DNA from: Algibacter pacificus
Lineage (GTDB): Bacteria; Bacteroidota; Bacteroidia; Flavobacteriales; Flavobacteriaceae
NCBI RefSeq assembly: GCF_008033385.1
Contig: NZ_VOGY01000001.1
Coordinates: 496,001 to 560,000, forward strand
DNA length: 64,000 nucleotides
Reading direction: 5' to 3'
The notes under the pieces were generated by a model that was not told the DNA's origin, did no database searches, and saw only the letters and a list, made by a program, of their open reading frames with translations. The stretch's first letter is position 1, and every line of letters begins with the position of its first letter. The position numbers were made by a program, and so were the translations under genes. This document shows, piece after piece, positions 55,201-62,655 of the stretch.

Positions 55201-55520
55201 AACAAGTATCGGAACAACAGGAATTATTCCTTAACCTTGGTAAGGTCTCGGTAATGGCTAAAGTAAAATTAAATGGAAAAGATGTTGGCGGTGTTTGGAT
55301 GGAGCCTTATCGATTAAATATTTCAGAAGCCATTATAAAAGGTGAAAACACTTTAGAAATAGAAGTGGTAAACCTCTGGCGAAATCAATTAATTAGAGAT
55401 AAATCACGTGAAAAAGACGAAAAATATACATGGATAGTTATCGATAAAATCACGCCTGAATCTCCATTACAAAAGTCTGGTTTATTAGGACCTGTTGTAA
55501 TCGAAACTACTGAATATTAA
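52245..55520 (+). CDS. GH106 family alpha-L-rhamnosidase, lipoprotein
   Basis: 1091 residues with a lipobox leader (LYSC). Signature stretches are WCYWYWINDDISKDGITKDL and VFNCPGWSQSGGPWV. Active-site acids are in VADSYEQGAQ (Asp455, Glu458), WLENYGHWG and SAEAFTS. The middle contains a GH106 beta-sandwich insertion (about 180-330), and the end holds the GH2-type jelly roll (LNLGKVSVMAKVKLNGKDVG, PLQKSGLLGPV). It is the second of a GH106 tandem and is followed after 23 bases by a sulfatase. Anchoring by lipid, in contrast to the preceding copy, suggests a different cell location for otherwise related enzymes. Confidence 0.9.
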   Translation: MKKTSYYQPKFLLLLVLVLLYSCNESKSQHITEQNYEVIKSGFVKPTDDNTIWCYWYWINDDISKDGITKDLEAMKKAGIGGALIGNINPAHKDGKVPMLSEDWWSHMVHAVEEGKRIGVNIGVFNCPGWSQSGGPWVDYTKAMRYLTYSETNVIGGKPLSVALPQPKKEFQDTHTFAFKSSAEEIKSTQYIPTKVTANWSDVDVSILNDGNKEDDTSFEPKKGEALEISFQLSEPITARSITIIPSKAFKCNMTLVAVVDGKEKIVKEFGFDRFRITPNVASIETGDFATILPSVKADKFILKCTNFREKRGGYGFAEINISQAPVLDKYIEKQLGKMNSTPGIKWDSYIFGQQEKLKDKSLSISPDQVIDLSSKLDENGILNWDAPAGNWTIMRMGMTPTGTKNAPAAPQGVGYEIDKMNSDLAQYHFDNFVGELLKRIPEESKSAFKYVVADSYEQGAQNWTDGYEEKFKEKYGYDPVPFLPVLSGRIVGSVELSERFLWDLRRSIADDVAYEYVGGLRKASNEHNLKTWLENYGHWGFPGEFMMYGGQSDLISGEFWNEGTLGNIECKASSSTAHTYGKSVTSAEAFTSSRRAYLRHPAMLKKRGDWALTEGINHFVLHLYIQQPDDNRKPGMNAWFGTEFNRHNTWFSQADTYFDYLRRCQHLLQQGKYVADVCYYIGEDAPVMTGVRNPEIPKGYSYDYINAEVILDRLSVKDGRFVLPDGMSYKVMVLPPFKTMRPELLAKIEQLVQEGGTILGPKPEQSPSLENYPMADNQVKELVGKMWHGDYANGKMNVEYGKGKIWDGYELSEVFADLNLDKDVAVPEDAPVLWIHRKTEDMDIYFISNQSDETLKISPVFRTNKSLKPQLWNAITGEIRVLPEHKVTETGIEVPLKMQAAQSWFVVFTNDDNNAPQKPLYSENFPAYKKVQAVKGPFMVDFINKDIAPQNPVEFKELIDWKNSTDEQIKFYSGKAVYTTTFKIEQVSEQQELFLNLGKVSVMAKVKLNGKDVGGVWMEPYRLNISEAIIKGENTLEIEVVNLWRNQLIRDKSREKDEKYTWIVIDKITPESPLQKSGLLGPVVIETTEY

Positions 55521-55543
55521 TAAATTAAAAGTTAAAAAATAAA

Positions 55544-56983
55544 ATGAAACATCTCATCATACTAATGTGTGTACTACAAGTAATATCTTGTAAATCCAAG
55601 AAAGACATTAAAACACAAGAAAAGAAACAGCCCAATGTTGTTTTTATTTTAACCGATCAATGGAGAGCGCAGGACCTTGGTTTTGCCGGAAACGACCAAG
55701 TAATCACGTCTGCCATTGATAACTTGGCTAAAGAAGCAGTGGTATTTCCCAATGCCATTTCTAATATTCCTGTTTGTACACCAGCTCGTGCTTCGTTAAT
55801 GACAGGAAAATACCCACTTAGCCACGGACTTTTTTACAACGATAAGCCGCTTCCAACGGAAGAATATTGCATAGCCGAAGTGTATAAAGAGAATGGTTAC
55901 CAAACGGGTTATATTGGTAAATGGCATATCAATGGTCATCCTCAAGGAATGAAAAACCATAAAGGGAGACAACTGCCTATTACTGCCGATCGTCGTCAAG
56001 GATTCGATTATTGGAAAGTACACGAGTGCACACACAATTATAATAACTCTATATATTATGATGAAAATGATGTAAAACATACGTGGGAAGGTTATGACGC
56101 TATAGCCCAAACCAAAGATGCCATAAAATACATGCAGGACAATAAGGATAATCCTTTTATGTTGTTTGTCTCTTATGGTCCTCCGCATGCGCCTTATAAA
56201 ACGGCACCTGAAAAATACAGGGACATGTATAAAGATATGGATATTAAATTACGTCCAAACGTGCCAAAAGAAAAAACGGGTGTTGCGAAAGACCAAATCA
56301 GAGGTTATTACTCGCATATAACAGCACTTGATGATTGTATAGCAGAGTTACAAAAGGAAATTAAAAATTTGGGTATCGAAGAAAATACCATTTTTGTGTT
56401 AACATCAGACCATGGAGATATGTTATATTCTCATTCGCAAGTAAAGAAGCAAAAACCTTGGGAAGAGTCAATAAATGTACCTTTTGTTATAAAATATCCA
56501 GCCAAATTAAAAGGGGGTACAAAAATGACTAAAATGTTTTCTTTTCCTGATATTATGCCCACACTGTTGGGAATGTCTGATTTACCTATTCCTGAAACAG
56601 TACAGGGTGTTGATTATACCGGCCAGCTTTTGGGTACCGAAGAATTGAATATCGAAGCTGCTTTAATTACGTGCCCAGTTCCTTTTCATCAATGGAAATA
56701 TAAACTTGGCGGGCGTGAATACAGGGGCGTACGAACTGAAAAGTACACGTATGTGAAAGACCTTAATGGCCCATGGTTATTGTACGATAATATGAAAGAT
56801 CCATATCAATTGAATAATGTTGCAGGGAAAGATGCATACAAAAAAGTACAAGCCACTCTAGAAACGCAATTACAAGCAATACTAGATAAAAATGGCGACG
56901 AATTTTTACCAGCAGAAGCATATATGAAGGCTTGGGGGTATCAATGGGATGGAAATGATAAAGAGAAGATTGACATACATTAA
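55544..56983 (+). CDS. S1 family formylglycine sulfatase, lipoprotein
   Basis: 479 residues with a lipobox leader (VISC). The formylglycine motif is CTPAR (Cys78), followed by ASLMTGKYPLSHG. The metal ligands are in ILTDQWRAQD (here Asp-Gln rather than the usual Asp-Asp) and LTSDHGDM, and GKWHINGHP is the substrate-side motif. The protein ends soon after the core fold with no extra domain. Such Asp-Gln variants are common among arylsulfatase-like PUL enzymes and should be active. The stop codon directly abuts the next ATG (56984), so translation of the sulfatase and the GH78 is probably coupled. Substrate inferred as sulfated rhamnose. Confidence 0.92.
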   Translation: MKHLIILMCVLQVISCKSKKDIKTQEKKQPNVVFILTDQWRAQDLGFAGNDQVITSAIDNLAKEAVVFPNAISNIPVCTPARASLMTGKYPLSHGLFYNDKPLPTEEYCIAEVYKENGYQTGYIGKWHINGHPQGMKNHKGRQLPITADRRQGFDYWKVHECTHNYNNSIYYDENDVKHTWEGYDAIAQTKDAIKYMQDNKDNPFMLFVSYGPPHAPYKTAPEKYRDMYKDMDIKLRPNVPKEKTGVAKDQIRGYYSHITALDDCIAELQKEIKNLGIEENTIFVLTSDHGDMLYSHSQVKKQKPWEESINVPFVIKYPAKLKGGTKMTKMFSFPDIMPTLLGMSDLPIPETVQGVDYTGQLLGTEELNIEAALITCPVPFHQWKYKLGGREYRGVRTEKYTYVKDLNGPWLLYDNMKDPYQLNNVAGKDAYKKVQATLETQLQAILDKNGDEFLPAEAYMKAWGYQWDGNDKEKIDIH

Positions 56984-59782
56984 ATGTATAAGATAAGTAT
57001 GAAACTATATAAAAGAAATTATACAACAAAGTTCTCATTGATAGCATTATTTTTAGTGTTTTTGTTAAATTCATGCGCTGATGAACAAAATAACTTCAGT
57101 CCAAAAGCATTAACTGTAAGTGAACAGTTTAAAAATCCAATAGGCTTTTACGATGCTACGCCTTCTTTTTCGTGGAAATTACCAAAAGGCACTCAACTAC
57201 AAACGGCGTATAAAATTGTGGCTGCAAGTAGCCCAGATTTACTCCCAAATAAAGCGGATATTTGGAATTCTGGCAAGGTAGAATCCAATCAATCTTTATA
57301 TGTGAAGTATGATGGAGTAGCACTAACATCAAGACAAAAAATCTATTGGCAAGTGCAGTTCTGGGATGAGAATGGAAAGAAATCAAGTTGGAGTGACGTT
57401 GCTCATTTTGAGCTCGGACTTTTAAACAATGATGATTGGTCTGGAAAATGGATCAGTATTCCTCACGATCAGCTTACGGAGAAGGATTATAGAGGGTCAC
57501 TACTATTCCCTGCACAATACATGCGTAAGGAAATTGATATTGACAAAAGCATAAAAAATGCACGATTGTATATTACTGCCAAAGGAGTCTATGAAGCCTA
57601 TATTAATGGTAAAAAAGTAGGGGACGACATCATGCCTCCAGGTTGGGTACCTTATCGTAAATATATACCAACCCTTACTTATGACGTTACAGATATGCTA
57701 AAGGAAGGCAAAAACACCATTGCTTTTGCAGTTGCTGAAGGCTGGTATGCAGGTAAAGTTTATTTGAGAGGTAGAAAAAAGAAACATAACCTTACACCAT
57801 CTTTATTGTGTCAACTTGAAATAGAACATAAAGAAGGGAAAACGGAGGTTGTATCAGATGAAAGTTGGAAGGTAACAAAAGATGGCCCTATTCGCATTGC
57901 CAAAATATATGATGGTGAAACCTACGATGCTAATTATGAATTAGGCAATTGGCATACCAATGGCTTTGATGATAAGAAGTGGCACAAAGCACAAACACAC
58001 AACATCGAAAAATCAGTTTTGTTATTACCTAAACGTTTCGAAACTGTTGTAAATAGGGAAGCCCTAGAAGTTAAAAGCATGCATCAGCCCAATGAAAACG
58101 TAACAATTTTTAATATGGGACAAAATAATGTTGGCGTTCCTATTGTAAAAGTACCCATGCTAAAAGGCGATACCTTAAAAATACGTTTTGCTGAAATGCT
58201 AGACCGTGATAGCACGATGTATACAAAAAACTACCGATCTGCAAAATCTACAGATTATTATGTTGCAGCAGACGATGGTATGATAACATATAAACCAACA
58301 TTTACATTTCATGGTTACCAATATGTAGAGTTAAGTGGCTATAAAAAAGGTGCAATACCACAAAAAAACTGGGTGAAATCTCTGGTGCAGTATTCAAATT
58401 TTGAGGAGAACGGAACTTTCACTTCATCGCACCCAAAACTAAACCAATTACAAAGTAACATTAGTTGGGGAATGAAAGGGAATTTTTTTGATATCCCAAC
58501 GGATTGCCCACAGCGCGATGAACGTTTGGGCTGGACAGGTGATGCACAAATCATTTCGCCAACATCTATGTTTCATAACGATATGTATGCCTTTTGGGCA
58601 GGTTGGTTGCAAAGCGTGCGTTACGAGCAATTTGAAGATGGAGGTATCCCTTGGGTGGTACCAAATAATTTGGGTAAAAGACACTCGTCAGGATGGGCAG
58701 ATGCTATTGTAATCATTCCTTGGGAGTTATATTTTAGAACTGGAGATGTTGAGGTGTTAGAAGAAAATTATGCGGCCATGGTCAAATGGGTTAACTATTG
58801 CACTTCACAGGCCATTGATCATATTCCAGATATTAAATCCTTTGGTGATTGGCTACAACCATTAACAGAAAGTGGACGTGGTGCAGGCGATGTGTCAAAG
58901 GAACTCATTAAAATGGCCTATTATGCACACAGTGTTGATTTAGTAGCGAACAGTGCCCGTGTATTGGGGAAAACTCAAGAGGCTGAACACTTCTCTACAC
59001 TTCACGATTCCATAAAAACCGCTTTTGAACAACGTTGGTTTCATGTCGATGGACGTGCCAAGCATAAAGTTGAAACACAAACCCATTATTTAGTGGCCTT
59101 AGAGTTTGAACTTCTGTCAGATGAAATGGAAGTTAAGGCTATAAAGCACCTAAAACGTCTGATAGCTGAGTACGACAATCATTTGCGTACCGGTTTTTTA
59201 GGCACGCCTATTCTACCTTTGGTACTAGACAAAGCAGGCGAATACGATTTGATGTACGATATTCTCTTTAAGGAAACCTATCCTTCATGGTTCTATTCCA
59301 TCAACCAAGGGGCAACCACCATGTGGGAACGCTGGGACAGTTATACCAAAAAAGATGGATTCCATAAAGATGGCATGAACTCTTTTAATCATTATGCCTA
59401 CGGTGCTATCGGTCGTTGGATGTATGAGCGTATTGCAGGTATTAAACCCACAAAGGTGGCCTATAAAGAAATTGAAATAGCGCCCGTTCCGGGTGGATCA
59501 TTAACATCGGCTTCGGCTTCTTACAATAGTCCCTATGGTTTGATTAGCTCAAACTGGAAGCTGGATAATGATCAATTTTTACTGGAAGTCACTATTCCAT
59601 CGAATACTATGGCTACAGTCATCGTGCCTGGCGATACACAAAAAAACTTAACCGTAAACGGACAGAATATAAATGAAAGTGAAGCTATAAAGGTGATAGA
59701 AAAAACAGAGCAGTCATTTATCTTAAGTGTAGCTCCAGGTACCTATTCCTTCGTCTCTCATTTTTCTAGTGATAACAAATAA
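56984..59782 (+). CDS. GH78 family alpha-L-rhamnosidase, lipoprotein
   Basis: 932 residues from the ATG that touches the previous stop; a second ATG at 56999 would also give a complete lipoprotein leader (LLNSC). Domains as in the gene at 46160: Ig-like N-domain (FKNPIGFYDATPSFSW), jelly rolls (GVYEAYINGKKVGDDIMPPG), barrel with DCPQRDERLGWTGD (Asp507, Glu513, Asp520) and the base Glu782 in TTMWERWDS. Long runs such as LFKETYPSWFYSINQGATT are identical in the two paralogues. Each of the two is followed directly by a GH106-type gene and has a sulfatase upstream, which looks like a repeated gene module. Confidence 0.93.
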   Translation: MYKISMKLYKRNYTTKFSLIALFLVFLLNSCADEQNNFSPKALTVSEQFKNPIGFYDATPSFSWKLPKGTQLQTAYKIVAASSPDLLPNKADIWNSGKVESNQSLYVKYDGVALTSRQKIYWQVQFWDENGKKSSWSDVAHFELGLLNNDDWSGKWISIPHDQLTEKDYRGSLLFPAQYMRKEIDIDKSIKNARLYITAKGVYEAYINGKKVGDDIMPPGWVPYRKYIPTLTYDVTDMLKEGKNTIAFAVAEGWYAGKVYLRGRKKKHNLTPSLLCQLEIEHKEGKTEVVSDESWKVTKDGPIRIAKIYDGETYDANYELGNWHTNGFDDKKWHKAQTHNIEKSVLLLPKRFETVVNREALEVKSMHQPNENVTIFNMGQNNVGVPIVKVPMLKGDTLKIRFAEMLDRDSTMYTKNYRSAKSTDYYVAADDGMITYKPTFTFHGYQYVELSGYKKGAIPQKNWVKSLVQYSNFEENGTFTSSHPKLNQLQSNISWGMKGNFFDIPTDCPQRDERLGWTGDAQIISPTSMFHNDMYAFWAGWLQSVRYEQFEDGGIPWVVPNNLGKRHSSGWADAIVIIPWELYFRTGDVEVLEENYAAMVKWVNYCTSQAIDHIPDIKSFGDWLQPLTESGRGAGDVSKELIKMAYYAHSVDLVANSARVLGKTQEAEHFSTLHDSIKTAFEQRWFHVDGRAKHKVETQTHYLVALEFELLSDEMEVKAIKHLKRLIAEYDNHLRTGFLGTPILPLVLDKAGEYDLMYDILFKETYPSWFYSINQGATTMWERWDSYTKKDGFHKDGMNSFNHYAYGAIGRWMYERIAGIKPTKVAYKEIEIAPVPGGSLTSASASYNSPYGLISSNWKLDNDQFLLEVTIPSNTMATVIVPGDTQKNLTVNGQNINESEAIKVIEKTEQSFILSVAPGTYSFVSHFSSDNK

Positions 59783-59787
59783 ATAAT

Positions 59788-62649
59788 ATGAAACAGCTTA
59801 ATATGCAACGATTTACTAACATATCATTCTTTATAGGCATCATAACTTTACTTTGTATAAGTTGCACACCAAACCAAAAGACGACCAGAACTCAGGAGCT
59901 ATATCTCGGGTTTCAAAATCCACCTGCAGAGGCACGTCCTTTTGTGCGTTGGTGGTGGAACGGTAATAAGGTTAATGCCGATGAGTTGGACCGTGAGTTA
60001 GAGTTGCTGAAAGACGTTGGTTTTGGTGGTGTGGAAATAAATCCGATTGCGATGCCAAAGCATGCACCTGATAATGGCGACAAAGCATTGGTGTGGATGA
60101 GTGATGAATGGATTGAGATGCTGGTACACGCCTGTAAGAAAACCAAAGACTTGAATATGATTGCGGATTTGATTGTAGGAACGGGTTGGCCATTTGGAGG
60201 TGAGTTTCTGGACAAGGACGAAACCTGTCAGCGTATGCTCAATCATAGCCTCTTTTATACAGAGGGAGCCACGATCAATGTCGATGAACAAATGCTTATT
60301 TCAAGGCTCTATGAAGAGCAAAATATGCGTAATCCCAAAAGCACACATCACACACTGTCTTATCTCCAACTGGTACCGGAACAATGCAGTGGCGTTAATG
60401 AGAACATTGATTTACTCGACCAGCTCAAGCAAAAGGGTAAGCTCAGTTACAAGATTGATAACCCGGGGAGTTACCGTCTGTGCTATGGTGTGTTGGAGCA
60501 AAATTTTAAAAAGGTGTACCTGGGTGCTCCCGGTGGTGCTGGCCCGGTAATGGACCATTACAAAAAAGACGTAACCATTGCCTACTTGTCGCGATTGAAG
60601 AAAATAGCAGAGAAAACAGGCATTCCTTTAAGTGAGCTATTGCGGGCTTTGTTTTGTGATAGTATCGAAATTTCGGGGGCTAACTGGACCGATGATATGT
60701 CACAGTTGTTTTTCGACACCTATGGCTATTCTATAGATCAGTGGCTTCCTTTTATCTTTTATGGCCATAGAAAAGGCTATCTTGAGGAGCAACACGAGGA
60801 GCATTTTAAATCCGAATTTAAAGACCAATTAAAGCGTGTACGCTACGATTATAACAATTTATTGGTGAAAACCTTCTTGCAAAATTTCACACAAACCTTT
60901 CAAGATTTTTGTACAGAAGAAAACTTGCTGTGTAGGTATCAGGCTTACGGTACGCCGTTTTTAATGGGGATGTTGGATGGCTATATGATTCCCGATATTC
61001 CTGAAAGCAACAACTGGATTTATTCGGCTGAAATGAAGGACGATGAATGGCAGTGGAAACAAGGCCACGGTTATATGACTTGGAACATGTATGCAGCTGC
61101 CGGTGGTCATTTAGCAGGCAGAAAGATCATCTCCTGCGAATCCATGACCAATACGAAGGGTGTTTTCAGGACTACCTTGGAAGAAATAAAGCAGCACGAT
61201 GATATGAACTTTATCACGGGTATTAACCATACCATATTGCACGGCTTCAATTATTCGCCTCTGAATGTAGAATTTCCCGGATGGATAAGGTATGGTGCTT
61301 TTTTTAGTGAACGAAATACGTGGTGGCAGCACCTTCATCATTGGGTGGACTATAACGCTCGTTTGTCTTATGTGTTTCAAAATTCAAAACCGCAGAAAAG
61401 CATTGCCGTTATTGGGCCAACCGCTGATATTTGGGGAGATGAAGGTCTAATACGCAGTAGTTTTCATAATAAACCGGAATACCTTTATAAGTTATGGGAG
61501 CCGATAAGCCAATTGGGTTATTCTTGCGAATATATTAATCAGGGCATTCTAGAAAAGGCCAAGCTTGAAAATGGCACCATAGCCTATGGCGAAATGCAAT
61601 ACAAATTACTGGTGTTAGCCAGCATGACATCCATAAGTCCTGAAGCGGCCAAGGCGGTTAAAAAGTATGTTGAAAATGGAGGAAAAGTGATTGTCATTGA
61701 CCAATTACCTTCAAAATCATTGGGCTACAGTAACTATAAAGAGAATGATCAGCTTGTTAACGCTACGCTGAACGAAGCGGTTTCAAAATACCCGAAATCA
61801 TTTATTCAAACTGCTGCGCCAAAATCTATTCAACAATTAAGAGAATGGACTAATGCTTTTCTTAAAAAGTCAGGACTTGACCCCGATGTTCACATCAGTG
61901 AACCAAGCAGTAAAGTCTATCAAATACACCAAACAACGAAGGACAAAGACATTTATTTCTTTACCAATATTCACCGTTTTGAAAGTACCAGTTTTGACGC
62001 TGAGTTTTCTGTAAAAGGAAAATACCCCTATGTATGGAATCCTGAAACGGGCGAAAGAGAACCATTTTATTATGCTTCAAAAACAAATGAGTTAACGATC
62101 AACTTAGCACCGCTTCAGTCTTTGCTTCTTGTTTTCGAAGATGAGAAACCAGATGACCTGCATAAGCCCATAGTCACAACGATAGCCTACGCCGACACTT
62201 TAAATGGCGTATGGAAAATGGAGGGCAAACATATCAACGGTAAAACACTTAACTGGGAAATGGAAAAGCTAATTGACTTTAGTCAGTCAACAGATCAATC
62301 GCAAAAATCATTTGCCGGCGTCATTACGTATACAACAACAATGACCAATGCTGACAACTTCACGCATATCGATTTGGGTGATGTTAACGAGGGAATTACA
62401 GAATTGTACATTAATGGAAATAAAATAGGGAAAAGATGGTATGGAAAAGCGATTTACCCCATTGCCGATTTTCTCAAAAATGGAGAAAACGAAATAGAGG
62501 TGCGCTATACTACAGTATTGGCTAACTATTGTAAATCCCTCAATATTCCGCAAACAAATGTGTGGACCAAACATTACAAAGACTATGCGCCAACTGGTTT
62601 GCAAGGTCCGGTGCAATTATTAAGGTATGCCAACTCAAATGGGGAATAA
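59788..62649 (+). CDS. Short GH106-like glycosidase, lipoprotein
   Basis: 953 residues with a lipobox leader (CISC). It opens like GH106 (FQNPPAEARPFVRWWWNGNK, GFGGVEINPI, IVGTGWPFGGE), but the acidic motif CDSIEISGANW (Asp291, Glu294) lies about 140-180 residues earlier than in the three longer GH106 proteins here, so the N-terminal beta insertion is missing. A second acidic motif is CESMTNTKG (Glu451). The C-domain ends in the GH2-type jelly roll (DLGDVNEGITELYINGNKIG). It is probably an alpha-L-rhamnosidase or a related exo-glycosidase. Codon composition is visibly richer in G+C than its neighbours (sampled lines at 45-53% against about 35%), which hints at a later arrival. Confidence 0.78.
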   Translation: MKQLNMQRFTNISFFIGIITLLCISCTPNQKTTRTQELYLGFQNPPAEARPFVRWWWNGNKVNADELDRELELLKDVGFGGVEINPIAMPKHAPDNGDKALVWMSDEWIEMLVHACKKTKDLNMIADLIVGTGWPFGGEFLDKDETCQRMLNHSLFYTEGATINVDEQMLISRLYEEQNMRNPKSTHHTLSYLQLVPEQCSGVNENIDLLDQLKQKGKLSYKIDNPGSYRLCYGVLEQNFKKVYLGAPGGAGPVMDHYKKDVTIAYLSRLKKIAEKTGIPLSELLRALFCDSIEISGANWTDDMSQLFFDTYGYSIDQWLPFIFYGHRKGYLEEQHEEHFKSEFKDQLKRVRYDYNNLLVKTFLQNFTQTFQDFCTEENLLCRYQAYGTPFLMGMLDGYMIPDIPESNNWIYSAEMKDDEWQWKQGHGYMTWNMYAAAGGHLAGRKIISCESMTNTKGVFRTTLEEIKQHDDMNFITGINHTILHGFNYSPLNVEFPGWIRYGAFFSERNTWWQHLHHWVDYNARLSYVFQNSKPQKSIAVIGPTADIWGDEGLIRSSFHNKPEYLYKLWEPISQLGYSCEYINQGILEKAKLENGTIAYGEMQYKLLVLASMTSISPEAAKAVKKYVENGGKVIVIDQLPSKSLGYSNYKENDQLVNATLNEAVSKYPKSFIQTAAPKSIQQLREWTNAFLKKSGLDPDVHISEPSSKVYQIHQTTKDKDIYFFTNIHRFESTSFDAEFSVKGKYPYVWNPETGEREPFYYASKTNELTINLAPLQSLLLVFEDEKPDDLHKPIVTTIAYADTLNGVWKMEGKHINGKTLNWEMEKLIDFSQSTDQSQKSFAGVITYTTTMTNADNFTHIDLGDVNEGITELYINGNKIGKRWYGKAIYPIADFLKNGENEIEVRYTTVLANYCKSLNIPQTNVWTKHYKDYAPTGLQGPVQLLRYANSNGE

Positions 62650-62655
62650 ACTAAT

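Noticed and set aside
55796-56188. Minus-strand open frame of 130 codons inside the sulfatase at 55544
   Set aside because: A shadow of the sulfatase; no motif, and the plus-strand gene has all active-site residues.
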